Below are positions 8,577 through 17,591 of a stretch of DNA of 64,000 bases, one piece after another. Below the pieces are notes generated by a model that was not told the DNA's origin, ran no database searches, and saw only the letters and a program-made list of their open reading frames with translations. Each line of letters opens with the position of its first letter. Positions within the stretch are counted from its first letter, which is position 1. The translations under genes and the position numbers were made by a program. The stretch is from Caulobacter segnis (GTDB taxonomy: Bacteria; Pseudomonadota; Alphaproteobacteria; Caulobacterales; Caulobacteraceae), in the NCBI RefSeq assembly GCF_019931575.1, contig NZ_CP082923.1, positions 2,294,001-2,358,000 on the forward strand, written 5' to 3'.

Positions 8577-8883
8577 CGAGAAGGCTCCGCTCAAGCTTAT
8601 GTCGCCGGATCTGGCGCCGTCGCAGGGGACAACGCAAGGTGGATTTGGGGTCTTGTACGTTTTGGTTGCACCGGGAACGCGACAACGCAACGGGCGGCAA
8701 GGCCTTGCGGGTCCGGACGCTGTCACGGCACGGGCGCGCGGCGCAAGGCGCTGGACCGGCACGGCTTGCCGATTTGCTCAAGGAGAAGTCTTCGGCGCCT
8801 GCATTTCGTGCAATCCTCTGCGTGGACGCCCCCAGTGGGGGAAAGTTCCCCCGCGCGGCGCGGCGCCGCTTAGGACGGAGCCG
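8577..8883 (+). promoter_or_regulatory. Divergent spacer before nasT, with two alternative hairpins
   Basis: A 307-base spacer between the DUF4126 gene and nasT, without a believable gene. Close to nasT, CCCCC-AGT-GGGGG (8829-8841) and GGGGGAA-AG-TTCCCCC (8837-8852) share the same G-run and cannot both form. Neither loop has the ANTAR A1/G4 pattern. Promoters for both directions must lie here, but I could not identify them with confidence. Confidence 0.4.
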
Positions 8884-9456
8884 ATGCGGGTGCTCGTCAT
8901 TGATCCAGATACCGCGCGCGCCGCGCTCGTGGCCCAGGGGCTGGAGGGCGTGCAGCCGCTCGAGGTGCGCCGTTCGGCCGTCTATGACGAGGCCGAGGTT
9001 CTGGCCTTCGCGCCGGACGTGGTGGTCATCGCCGCCGAAAGCCCCGACCGCGACACCCTCGATAGTCTCAAGGAGTCCAGCGCCGGGCACGCGGTCGTGA
9101 TGTTCGTCGATCGCTCCGAGCCCGGTCTGGCCGAGCAGGCCGTGCGCGCCGGCGTGGCGGCCTATGTCGTCGATGGCCTGGCTCCCAACCGGGTGCGCTC
9201 GATCCTCGATGTCGCCATGAGCCGCTTCGCCCTGACGCAGCAACTGCGCGGCGACCTGGCCAAGGCCAAGGCCGATCTGGAATCGCGCAAGACCGTCGAG
9301 CGGGCCAAGGGCCTGCTGATGAAGGAGCGCGGCCTGGACGAGGACGGCGCCTATCGCCTGCTGCGCAAGCTGGCCATGGACCGGGGAAAACCGATCGGCG
9401 CGGTCGCCGCCGACCTGCTGGCCTTCGCCGGAGTGCTGAAGGGAGACGGTCAATGA
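8884..9456 (+). CDS. nasT: ANTAR-domain response regulator and transcription antiterminator NasT
   Basis: A protein of 190 residues. Residues 1-120 form a receiver-like domain (MRVLVIDPD start, VVVIAAESPD, VVMFVDRSE), with the phospho-acceptor region degenerate as in NasT. A coiled-coil helix follows (QLRGDLAKAKADLESRK). The ANTAR domain is last (ERAKGLLMKERGLDEDGAYRLLRKLAM). ANTAR proteins bind paired hexaloop hairpins in leader RNA and prevent termination. ATG 8884 has GGAG at proper spacing; the frame extends upstream without support. The last four bases overlap nasS (ATGA), so the two are translationally coupled. The likely target is the leader at 2178-2305. Confidence 0.92.
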   Translation: MRVLVIDPDTARAALVAQGLEGVQPLEVRRSAVYDEAEVLAFAPDVVVIAAESPDRDTLDSLKESSAGHAVVMFVDRSEPGLAEQAVRAGVAAYVVDGLAPNRVRSILDVAMSRFALTQQLRGDLAKAKADLESRKTVERAKGLLMKERGLDEDGAYRLLRKLAMDRGKPIGAVAADLLAFAGVLKGDGQ

Positions 9457-10598
9457 GCGGCCTCTCGGACCTGCGCCTGGGATTCATCCCGCTGACCGAT
9501 TGCGCGCCGCTGGCCGTGGCGCAGGCCCTGGGCTTCTTCGAGGAGGAAGGGCTGAGCGTCACCCTGGAGCGTGAGGCCTCGTGGGCCACCATCCGCGACA
9601 AGGTCGCCGTCGGCGCGCTGGACGGCGCCCACATGCTGGCGCCGATGGCCCTGGCCGCGACGGCCGGCGGCGAGGGCGAGATCCTGGCCCCGTTGGCCCT
9701 GAACCAGAACGGCAGCGCCGTCACCGTCTCGATCGCCCTGGCCGAGGAGATCGGCGCGATCGCCCTGAAGGACTTTTCCGGACCGCCCGTCACCGCCGCG
9801 GCCCTCGCCAAGGTGGTCGCCGCGCGCCGCGCGCGCGGGGAGGGCCCGCTGACCTTCGCCGTGGTCTTCCCCTACTCGATGCACAACTACCTGCTGCGCT
9901 ACTGGCTGGCCCAGGGCGGCGTCGATCCCGACCGCGACGTGCGGATCGTGGTCATTCCGCCGCCGCGCATGGTCGAGCGGATGCGGGCGGGCGAGGTCGA
10001 CGGCTTCTGTGTCGGCGCGCCGTGGAACGCGGTGGCCGACGCCGAAGGCGTGGGCCGGATCCTGGTCGCCGCCTCGCAGTTCTGGCCCGGCGGTCCCGAC
10101 AAGGTGCTCGGCGTGCCCGCCGCCCTGGCCAGGCAGCGACCAGACGAGCTGCGCGCCTGCCTCCGCGCGGTGATGCGCGGCGCGGCTTGGGCCGACGCGC
10201 CGGAGAACCGCGAGGCGCTGGTCGAGCTCCTGGCGCGCCCCGACCGCGTGGGCGCGCCCCCCGCCGCCATCGTCCGCGCCCTGGGCGGCGAGATCGTCTT
10301 CCATCGCGACGCCGCCGGCCTGCCGCGCCGCGAGCACGGCCTTTGGTTCCTGTCGCAGATGACCCGCTGGGGCCAGATCGGCGCCGAGCACGACCTGCAG
10401 GCTCTGGTCGATCGGGTCTATCGGCCCGACCTCTATCGCGACGCGGCCCTGTCGCTGGGGCCGATTCTGGAGCCGGCCCTGGCCTTCGCCGACGCCGCCG
10501 GTCCCGTGGAGGCGCGGCTGTTCGACGGCCGGGCGTTCGATCCCAAGGCCGTGCGCGACTACGCCGCCGGCTTCGCCATCGGCCGGATGCTGGCCTGA
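9453..10598 (+). CDS. nasS: Cytoplasmic nitrate/nitrite sensor NasS
   Basis: A protein of 381 residues, homologous to the NrtA binding protein (LGFIPLTDCAPLAVAQ at the start, REASWATIRDK, the VVIPPPRMV stretch, CVGAPWN). It has no signal peptide, so it acts in the cytoplasm. In known NasS-NasT pairs, NasS without nitrate sequesters NasT, and nitrate binding releases it to antiterminate the nitrate genes. Overlap of its ATG with the nasT stop matches the need for balanced amounts. It ends 235 bases before the MFS transporter. Confidence 0.9.
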   Translation: MSGLSDLRLGFIPLTDCAPLAVAQALGFFEEEGLSVTLEREASWATIRDKVAVGALDGAHMLAPMALAATAGGEGEILAPLALNQNGSAVTVSIALAEEIGAIALKDFSGPPVTAAALAKVVAARRARGEGPLTFAVVFPYSMHNYLLRYWLAQGGVDPDRDVRIVVIPPPRMVERMRAGEVDGFCVGAPWNAVADAEGVGRILVAASQFWPGGPDKVLGVPAALARQRPDELRACLRAVMRGAAWADAPENREALVELLARPDRVGAPPAAIVRALGGEIVFHRDAAGLPRREHGLWFLSQMTRWGQIGAEHDLQALVDRVYRPDLYRDAALSLGPILEPALAFADAAGPVEARLFDGRAFDPKAVRDYAAGFAIGRMLA

Positions 10599-10833
10599 TC
10601 TGCCTGCTTCGTGGGCGCCGCTCGTGCATAAATGCTGAGCAATCGTGCGCCGCAAACCGCGTTGGCGCCGCAGCGCGGTATGGCGGTGACATGAAGCCCG
10701 TCACCCGTCTTCTATAGCCTCAAGGCCAACGAACAACGGCGTTCGCGGCTGCCAGAGGACCGCTCGGATGCGGTCAGCCACCCGGGGCGACGACGCCCCG
10801 CTCTCGCAGACACGCAATCCGTCGAGGCCGACA
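10599..10833 (+). promoter_or_regulatory. Leader of the nitrate/nitrite reductase operon
   Basis: A 235-base spacer before the MFS transporter. It holds a hairpin GGTGAC/GTCACC with a nine-base loop (10685-10705) and then a hexaloop hairpin of ANTAR type at 10725-10749. Further on are GACCGC/GCGGTC (about 10759-10776) and a GGGGC/GCCCC hairpin (about 10783-10799). There is no U-tract, so an intrinsic terminator is not apparent. The layout hints at, but does not prove, NasT control. Confidence 0.45.
10725..10749 (+). promoter_or_regulatory. Candidate ANTAR hairpin (hexaloop AACGGC) before the nitrate reductase operon
   Basis: The stem CGAAC/GTTCG (10730-10734 with 10741-10745) closes loop AACGGC at 10735-10740, with A1 and G4. 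Outer pairs GCC/GGC add three more after a small internal loop. A matching upstream hexaloop hairpin is not clear, so this is a weaker case than 2178-2305. Confidence 0.45.
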
Positions 10834-12054
10834 ATGATCTCCCGCGATTTCCTGAAGGCCGGCCATGCGCCGACCCTGTTCGCCGCCTTCCTGTATTTCG
10901 ATCTCAGCTTCATGGTCTGGGTGATCCTGGGTCCGCTGGGCGTCGCCATCGCCAAGGACTTCCACCTCGATCCCGCCCAGAAGGGCCTGATGGTCGCCAT
11001 CCCCGTGCTGGCCGGCGCCGTGTTGCGCCTGGTCAACGGCGTGCTGGTCGACCGGATCGGGCCGAAGAAGACCGGCATGATCGGTCAGCTGATCGTGCTG
11101 GCCGGTCTGGTCCTGGCCTGGCTGGTCGGCATCCACAACTACCAGCAGGTGCTGGCCCTGGGCGTCATCCTGGGCGTGGCCGGCGCCTCGTTCGCCGTCG
11201 CCCTGCCGCTGGCCTCGCGCTGGTATCCGCAGGAGCATCAGGGCCTGGCCCTGGGCATCGCCGGCGCCGGCAACTCGGGCACGGCCCTGGCGGCTCTGTT
11301 CGCGCCGGCCCTGGCCAAGATGTTCGGCTGGCAGACCGTGATCGGCCTGGCCGCCATCCCGCTGGCCGTCGCCTTCGTCGTCTACATGCTGCTGGCCAAG
11401 GACGCGCCCGAGCAGCCGGCGCCCAAGAAGCTGGCCGAGTACATGGACGTCCTGAAGGTCCCTGACGCCTGGTGGCTGATGCTGCTGTACGGCGTGACCT
11501 TCGGCGGCTTCGTCGGCCTGGCCTCGTCGCTGACCATGTACTTCAACTCGGAGTACGGCCTGGATCCGGTCATCGCCGGCTTCTTCACCGCCGCCTGCGT
11601 CTTCGCCGGTTCGTTCATCCGTCCGGTCGGCGGGGCCCTGGCCGACAAGTTCGGCGGCGTGCGCACCCTGAGCTTCGTCTACATCCTGGCCGCCCTGGGC
11701 CTGGCCGTCGCCAGCTTCCAGCTGCCGTCGCCCTTCATCGCCCTGGCCGTGCTGCTGTTCTCGATGATGGTCCTGGGCGCGGGCAACGGCGCGGTGTTCC
11801 AGTTGGCCCCGCAGCGCTTCCGCAAGGAGATCGGCGTCATGACCGGCCTGATCGGCATGACGGGCGGCATCGGCGGCTTCTACCTGGCCTCGACCCTGGG
11901 CATGGCCAAGAAGATGAGCGGCTCCTACCAGCCGGGTTTCATCGGCTTCGCCCTGCTGGCGCTGTTCGCCTTCTTCGCCCTCCACGGCCTCAAGGCCCGC
12001 TGGCGCGCCGTGTGGCCGACCCTGCACGGCGACGCCGCCGCGGTCCGCGTCTGA
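10834..12054 (+). CDS. narK: MFS nitrate/nitrite transporter (NarK/NasA family)
   Basis: A protein of 406 residues with about twelve hydrophobic segments. The NNP family signatures are visible: an early FMVWVILGPL helix, RLVNGVLVDRIGPKK in the loop after helix 2, and glycine-rich GAGNSGTALAALFAP and GAGNGAVFQLAPQRF nitrate-signature segments. ATG 10834 (MISRDFLK) has GAGG seven bases upstream and matches the usual family N-terminus; the longer upstream frame runs through leader hairpins. It is the first gene of the nir/nas operon and gives the cell a second nitrate route beside the ABC importer. Confidence 0.9.
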   Translation: MISRDFLKAGHAPTLFAAFLYFDLSFMVWVILGPLGVAIAKDFHLDPAQKGLMVAIPVLAGAVLRLVNGVLVDRIGPKKTGMIGQLIVLAGLVLAWLVGIHNYQQVLALGVILGVAGASFAVALPLASRWYPQEHQGLALGIAGAGNSGTALAALFAPALAKMFGWQTVIGLAAIPLAVAFVVYMLLAKDAPEQPAPKKLAEYMDVLKVPDAWWLMLLYGVTFGGFVGLASSLTMYFNSEYGLDPVIAGFFTAACVFAGSFIRPVGGALADKFGGVRTLSFVYILAALGLAVASFQLPSPFIALAVLLFSMMVLGAGNGAVFQLAPQRFRKEIGVMTGLIGMTGGIGGFYLASTLGMAKKMSGSYQPGFIGFALLALFAFFALHGLKARWRAVWPTLHGDAAAVRV

Positions 12055-12082
12055 TCCACCTCCTCCGACAAGCGAGATAGCC

Positions 12083-14563
12083 ATGACCAAGGCCAAAGAG
12101 CCTAAGGAACGTCTGGTCGTCATCGGCAACGGCATGGCCGGTTGCCGGGCGGTCGAGGAAGTGCTGAAGCGCGATCCTTCCCGCTACGACGTCACCATCT
12201 TCGGCGCCGAGCCGCGGGTGAACTACAACCGCATCATGCTGTCGCCGGTGCTGGCGGGCGAGAAGACCTTCGATGACATCGTCATCAACGACGAGGCCTG
12301 GTACCGCGACAACGCCATCACCCTGCACGCCGGTCGCACCGTCACGGCGGTGGACCTGGACGGTCGCAAGGTGGTCGCCGAGGGCGGTCTGGAAGTCGCC
12401 TACGACAAGCTGATCCTGGCCACCGGCTCGGACCCGTTCCGCCTGCCGCTGCCGGGCGCGGACCTGAAGGGCGTGGTCACCTTCCGCGACCTCGACGATG
12501 TCGAGGCCATGGTCGAGGCCTCCGGCAAGCCCGGCGCCCGCGCCGTGGTCATCGGCGGCGGTCTGCTCGGCCTGGAAGCCGCCTACGGCCTGGCCCGTCG
12601 CGGCATGGCCGCCACGGTCGTCCATCTGATGGACGTCCTGATGGAGCGCCAGCTCGACGAGAGCGCCGGCTACCTGCTGCGCGAGGCCCTGGCCGAACGC
12701 GGCGTCGAGACGGTGCTGGGCGCCCATTCGGACGAGATCGTCGGCGAGGATGGCAAGGTCGCCGGCCTGAAGCTCAAGGACGGCCGGATCCTGCCGTGCG
12801 ACCTGCTGGTCATGGCGGTCGGCATCCGTCCGAACGCGACCCTGGGCAAGGCCGCTGGCCTACAGGTCAATCGCGGGATCATCGTCGACGACGCCATGCG
12901 CACCTCCGATCCGGCCGTGTTCTCGGTCGGCGAATGCGTCGAGCACCGGGGCAATTGCTATGGCCTGGTCGCGCCGATCTGGGACATGTGCCGGGCCCTG
13001 GCCGAGGCGCTGACGGACGGCGAGGGCGCCTATGCCGGCTCGGTGCTGTCGACCCGCCTGAAGGTCTCGGGCGTCGACGTCTTCTCGGCCGGCAAGTTCG
13101 CCGGCGGCGACGGCTGCGAGGACATCGTGTTCCGCGACGCCGCGCGCGGTGTCTACAAGCGCGTGGTTATCGAGGACGGCAAGGTCGCCGGCGCTGTGCT
13201 GTTCGGCGACGCGGCCGACGGCGGCTGGTACTTCGACTTGATGCGGGCGGGGACGGACGTCGCCGAGATCCGCGAGACCCTGATCTTCGGGCAAGCGATC
13301 ACGGAGGGCCTCTCGGGCCTGGACCCTAGCGCGGCCGTTGCGGCCATGCCCGACACGCAGGAAATCTGCGGCTGCAACGGCGTCTGCAAGGGTGCGATCA
13401 CCTCGGCCATCACGACCCAGGGCCTGACCACGCTGGACGACGTCCGCGCGGTGACCAAGGCCTCGGCCTCGTGCGGGTCCTGCACGCCGCTGGTCGAGCA
13501 GGTCATCCGCCTGACCCTCGGCGACGGCTTCAAGGCCCAGACCGGCCCCAAGCCGATGTGCAAGTGCACGCACCATCCGCACGGCGACGCGCGCGAGGCG
13601 ATCGTCGCGCTCGAGCTGAAGTCCATGCACGCCGTCTTCCAGACGATGGAATGGACCACGCCCGACGGCTGCGCCTCGTGCCGGCCGGCCCTGAACTACT
13701 ACCTGCTGTGCGCCTGGCCGGGCGAGTACCAGGACGACAGTCAGTCGCGCTTCATCAACGAACGCGTCCACGCCAACATCCAGAAGGACGGCACCTATTC
13801 GGTCGTGCCGCGCATGTGGGGCGGCATGACCAGCCCCGCCGAGCTGCGCGCCATCGCCGACGTCGCCGACAAGTACGACATCCCGTCGGTCAAGGTGACG
13901 GGCGGCCAGCGCATCGACCTGCTGGGCGTCAAGAAGGACGACCTGCCGGCGGTGTGGGCCGACCTCAACAAGGCCGGCATGGTCAGCGGTCACGCCTACG
14001 CCAAGGGCCTGCGCACGGTGAAGACCTGCGTCGGCAGCGACTGGTGCCGGTTCGGCACCCAGGACTCCACGGGCCTGGGCATCAAGCTCGAGAAGTTCAT
14101 GTGGGGCTCGTGGGCCCCGGCCAAGGTCAAGCTGGCCGTGTCGGGCTGTCCCCGCAACTGCGCGGAGTCGACCTGCAAGGACATCGGCGTCATCTGCGTC
14201 GACAGCGGCTACGAGATCCACGTCGGCGGCGCCGCCGGCCTGCACATCCAGGGCACCGAACTCCTGACCAAGGTTCCGACCGAGGAGGAGGCGATCCAGG
14301 TGATCTCGGCGGTCATGCAGATGTATCGCGAAGGCGGCTGGTACCTGGAGCGGATCTACAAGTGGATGGCCCGTGTGGGTCTCGACACGATCCGCACGGC
14401 GACCGTGGACGACCTCGACAACCGCGCGGCGCTCTTCGCTCGCTTCGTGAAGTCGCAGGAGACCGCCCAAATCGACCCCTGGGCCGAACGCGCCACCGGC
14501 GGCGTGGCGGCCGGCGAGTTCAAGCCCATGGCGACCCTTCCCCTGGAGATGGCGGCCGAATGA
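12083..14563 (+). CDS. nirB: Assimilatory nitrite reductase [NAD(P)H], large subunit
   Basis: A protein of 826 residues. The N-terminal FAD/NAD(P)H reductase module starts with VVIGNGMAGCRAVEEV and has a second nucleotide motif VVIGGGLLGLEAAYGL. A BFD-like [2Fe-2S] domain follows near residues 430-466 (CGCNGVCKG and SCGSC). The C-terminal half is the siroheme/[4Fe-4S] reductase with conserved cysteines in TCVGSDWCRFG and GCPRNCAESTC. It reduces nitrite to ammonium in six electrons. It lies 28 bases after the transporter, and its stop overlaps the nirD start (ATGA). Domain order and length are normal. Confidence 0.95.
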   Translation: MTKAKEPKERLVVIGNGMAGCRAVEEVLKRDPSRYDVTIFGAEPRVNYNRIMLSPVLAGEKTFDDIVINDEAWYRDNAITLHAGRTVTAVDLDGRKVVAEGGLEVAYDKLILATGSDPFRLPLPGADLKGVVTFRDLDDVEAMVEASGKPGARAVVIGGGLLGLEAAYGLARRGMAATVVHLMDVLMERQLDESAGYLLREALAERGVETVLGAHSDEIVGEDGKVAGLKLKDGRILPCDLLVMAVGIRPNATLGKAAGLQVNRGIIVDDAMRTSDPAVFSVGECVEHRGNCYGLVAPIWDMCRALAEALTDGEGAYAGSVLSTRLKVSGVDVFSAGKFAGGDGCEDIVFRDAARGVYKRVVIEDGKVAGAVLFGDAADGGWYFDLMRAGTDVAEIRETLIFGQAITEGLSGLDPSAAVAAMPDTQEICGCNGVCKGAITSAITTQGLTTLDDVRAVTKASASCGSCTPLVEQVIRLTLGDGFKAQTGPKPMCKCTHHPHGDAREAIVALELKSMHAVFQTMEWTTPDGCASCRPALNYYLLCAWPGEYQDDSQSRFINERVHANIQKDGTYSVVPRMWGGMTSPAELRAIADVADKYDIPSVKVTGGQRIDLLGVKKDDLPAVWADLNKAGMVSGHAYAKGLRTVKTCVGSDWCRFGTQDSTGLGIKLEKFMWGSWAPAKVKLAVSGCPRNCAESTCKDIGVICVDSGYEIHVGGAAGLHIQGTELLTKVPTEEEAIQVISAVMQMYREGGWYLERIYKWMARVGLDTIRTATVDDLDNRAALFARFVKSQETAQIDPWAERATGGVAAGEFKPMATLPLEMAAE

Positions 14564-14910
14564 CCCTCCAAGCTCATATCGATCCCGACTGGCGCGACGT
14601 CGGCGCCGTGACCGACATCCCCGAGCGCGGCGCGCGTCGGGTGGCCACGGCCCAGGGCGACGTCGCCGTGTTCCGCACCGGCGACGGCCAGGTCTTCGCC
14701 CTGGTTGACCGCTGCCCGCACAAGCACGGCCCCTTGAGTCAGGGCATTGTCCACGGCCATGGCGTAACCTGCCCGCTGCACAGCTGGGTCATCGATCTGG
14801 CCACGGGCCAGCCCACCGGCGCCGACGCCGGCAAGGGCTGCACGCCCGTCGTGCCAGTCCTCGTCAAGGACGGCCGCGTCCTGCTGGCCCAGCCGGTGAT
14901 GGCGGACTGA
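14560..14910 (+). CDS. nirD: Nitrite reductase small subunit (Rieske-like)
   Basis: A protein of 116 residues with a Rieske-type fold. Unlike many NirD proteins that have lost the cluster ligands, this one keeps both pairs: CPHKHGPLS and CPLHSW, which could bind a [2Fe-2S] cluster. It partners NirB. It starts at the ATGA overlap with nirB, and its stop TGA overlaps the nasA ATG (TGATG). Confidence 0.93.
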   Translation: MTLQAHIDPDWRDVGAVTDIPERGARRVATAQGDVAVFRTGDGQVFALVDRCPHKHGPLSQGIVHGHGVTCPLHSWVIDLATGQPTGADAGKGCTPVVPVLVKDGRVLLAQPVMAD

Positions 14911-17591
14911 TGGCCGACGGCTCCCCCGCGCTCCCGACGATCAAGACCACCTGTGCCTATTGCGGCGTCGGTTGCGGCGTCGCGGGCATGGTGGGCGAGG
15001 GGCGGTCGGTGTCGGTCGCCGGCGACGCCGTCCACCCGGCTAATTTTGGACGCCTGTGCTCCAAGGGTTCGGCCCTGGGTGCGACGGTCGGACTGGAAGG
15101 GCGGATCCTGGAGCCGACCATCGGCGGCAAGGTCGCCAGCTGGGCCGAGGCCACCGCCCTGGTCGCCAGGCGGTTCAAGGAGACGATCGCCCGCCACGGC
15201 CGCGACAGCGTCGCCTTCTACGTTTCGGGTCAGCTGCTGACCGAGGACTACTACGTCGCCAACAAGCTGATGAAGGGCTTCATCGGCTCGGGCAATATCG
15301 ACACCAACAGCCGCCTCTGCATGGCCTCGGCCGTCGCCGCCCACAAGCAGGCCTTCGGCGCCGACCTGGTGCCGGGCTGCTACGAGGACCTGGACCAAGC
15401 GGACCTGGTGGTGTTCAGCGGCCACAACGCGGCCTGGACGCACCCGGTGCTGTTCCGCCGCATGGAGGCGGCCAGGGCGCGTGGCCAGAAGCACGTGGTC
15501 ATCGACCCGCGCCGCACCGACACCGCCGAGGGCGCGGACCTGCACCTGGCCATCGCCCCGCAGAGCGACGTGCGTCTGTGGAACGGCCTGCTGGCCGAGC
15601 TGATCCGGCGCGGCGCGATCGATCGCGACTACATCGCCGAGCACGTGAACAATTTCGAGCAAGTCATCGCCGCGCTTGCGGAAAATGACCAGTCGATCAC
15701 CGCTGTCGCCGCCGACTGTGGCGTGGCGGTCGAGGACCTGCGGACCTTCTACGACCTGTTCGCCGCCAACGCGCGGACGGTCAGCCTGTTCTCGATGGGC
15801 GCTAACCAGTCGGCCCAGGGCGTGGCCAAGGGCCTGGCGATCATCAACGCCCACCTGGCCACCGGTAGGATCGGCAAGCCAGGCGCGTGCCCGTTCTCGA
15901 TCACCGGCCAGCCCAACGCCATGGGCGGACGCGAGACCGGCGGCATGGCCAACACCCTGGCCGGCCACATGGACTTCGCGCCCGAGGATCGCGACCGCGT
16001 GGCCCGCTTCTGGGGGGCGCCTGACACGGCGCGCGCGCCGGGCCTGAAGGCCATCGACATGTTCGAGGCCGTCCGCGACGGGCGGATCAAGGCGATCTGG
16101 GTGATGGCCACCAACCCCGCCGTCAGCCTGCCCGACAGTGGCGCGATCCGGGAGGCCCTGGCCAGGTGCCCGTTCGTGGTGGTCTCCGACTGTGTCGAGA
16201 CCGACACCACCGCCTTCGCCGACGTCAAGCTGCCGGCCCTGGGCTGGGGCGAGAAGGACGGCACGGTCACCAATTCCGAGCGCCGCGTCTCGCGCCAGCG
16301 GGCCCTGTTTCCGGCCCCGGGCCAGGCGCGCGCCGACTGGAAGATCATGGCCGACGTCGCCACGGCCATGGGCTTCGACGGCTTCGGCTGGACGAGCAAC
16401 GCCAGCGTCTTCCGCGAATGGGCCCGCCTGACGGCCTATGAGAACGAAGGGCGTCTGTTGAATCTGTCTGGCCTTTCGGCTTTGACGCCAGAGGCTTACA
16501 ACGAACTCCTACCGGTCCAGTGGCCCGTGGGGGGTGACAGCAAGGGCACGCCGCGCCTGTTCGCCGACGGCCGCTTCCAGACGCCCGATGGCCGCGCCCG
16601 GATGGTCCCGGTCAAGCCGAAGGGGCCGGCCGAGGCGACGGGCGACGCGTTTCCGATGTCGCTGAACACCGGCCGCATCCGCGACCAGTGGCACACCATG
16701 ACCCGAACGGGTCTGGCCCCGGACCTGTGCCGGCACGCTCCGGAACCCTATGTCGAGATCCATCCCGACGACGCCGAGGCCCTGGGATTGAAGGACGGCG
16801 CCCTGGCGCGGGTGACGACCTCGCGCGCCGAGGCCGTCGCCGTGGCCAAGGTCAGCGACCGCCAACGTCGTGGCGGGCTGTTCATGCCCATGCACTGGAC
16901 CGACGCCTTCGCGCCGTCGGGCCGCGCCAACGCCCTGGTCGCGTCGCACGTCGACCCGACCTCGGGCCAGCCGGAATTCAAGCACACGCCCGCCCGCGTC
17001 CGCGCCTATCGCGAGACCTGGAAGGGTTTCTTCCTGAGCCGGTCCGCCCTGATTTCCCCGGTCGGGACGGACCTCGTCTGGCGGCGTATTCCCCACGACG
17101 CCTGCCAGCAGCACGAGTTCGCCGGCCGGGGCGACGCTGTCGAGCGCGACGCCCTCCGCAAGGCCCTGACCAAGGGGCTGGCCGGCGAACTCGTCAGCTA
17201 CGAGGACCCCGCGAGCGGCGCGCGCCGCCAGGCCTGGGTCGAGAACGGGCGGCTGATCGCCGTCCTCTACATGACCACCTCGGGCCGCCTGCCGCCGCGC
17301 GACTGGCTGGCCGAGCTATTCGGCGAAGAGACCCTGACCGCTGAGGCGCGCTCGGCCTTGCTGTTCGGCCGTCCGCCCGGCGCGCCGGTCGACAAGGGGC
17401 CGATGGTCTGCGCCTGCCTCAAGGTCGGCGCCAAGGCGGTCAACCTCGCCATCGCCGCCGGGGCCGATACGCCGGACGCCGTCGGGGCGGCCACGGGCGC
17501 GGGGACCAACTGCGGGTCCTGCCGTCCGGAGATCGCCCGCATGATCAAGGCTTTGGCCGCAACTCCCAAGGAGCCCGCCCATGTCGGTTGA
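14910..17591 (+). CDS. nasA: Assimilatory nitrate reductase, molybdopterin catalytic subunit
   Basis: A protein of 893 residues of the DMSO-reductase family. The N-terminal [4Fe-4S] ligands are C15, C18, C22 and C50 (TTCAYCGVGCG, GRLCSKG). The bis-MGD binding body follows, with MGANQSAQG and TGQPNAMGGRETGG. The final 62 residues form a BFD-like [2Fe-2S] domain with Cys 834, 836, 868 and 871, as in NasA of enteric bacteria. It reduces nitrate to nitrite in the cytoplasm. No separate NasB/NasC-type electron-transfer flavoprotein is encoded nearby, so the electron donor is not evident. Its 3' end overlaps cobA by 11 bases. Confidence 0.95.
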   Translation: MADGSPALPTIKTTCAYCGVGCGVAGMVGEGRSVSVAGDAVHPANFGRLCSKGSALGATVGLEGRILEPTIGGKVASWAEATALVARRFKETIARHGRDSVAFYVSGQLLTEDYYVANKLMKGFIGSGNIDTNSRLCMASAVAAHKQAFGADLVPGCYEDLDQADLVVFSGHNAAWTHPVLFRRMEAARARGQKHVVIDPRRTDTAEGADLHLAIAPQSDVRLWNGLLAELIRRGAIDRDYIAEHVNNFEQVIAALAENDQSITAVAADCGVAVEDLRTFYDLFAANARTVSLFSMGANQSAQGVAKGLAIINAHLATGRIGKPGACPFSITGQPNAMGGRETGGMANTLAGHMDFAPEDRDRVARFWGAPDTARAPGLKAIDMFEAVRDGRIKAIWVMATNPAVSLPDSGAIREALARCPFVVVSDCVETDTTAFADVKLPALGWGEKDGTVTNSERRVSRQRALFPAPGQARADWKIMADVATAMGFDGFGWTSNASVFREWARLTAYENEGRLLNLSGLSALTPEAYNELLPVQWPVGGDSKGTPRLFADGRFQTPDGRARMVPVKPKGPAEATGDAFPMSLNTGRIRDQWHTMTRTGLAPDLCRHAPEPYVEIHPDDAEALGLKDGALARVTTSRAEAVAVAKVSDRQRRGGLFMPMHWTDAFAPSGRANALVASHVDPTSGQPEFKHTPARVRAYRETWKGFFLSRSALISPVGTDLVWRRIPHDACQQHEFAGRGDAVERDALRKALTKGLAGELVSYEDPASGARRQAWVENGRLIAVLYMTTSGRLPPRDWLAELFGEETLTAEARSALLFGRPPGAPVDKGPMVCACLKVGAKAVNLAIAAGADTPDAVGAATGAGTNCGSCRPEIARMIKALAATPKEPAHVG

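Noticed and set aside
12860..14470. Long minus-strand open frame opposite nirB
   Set aside because: Same GC-driven artefact; nirB has clear cofactor motifs on the plus strand.
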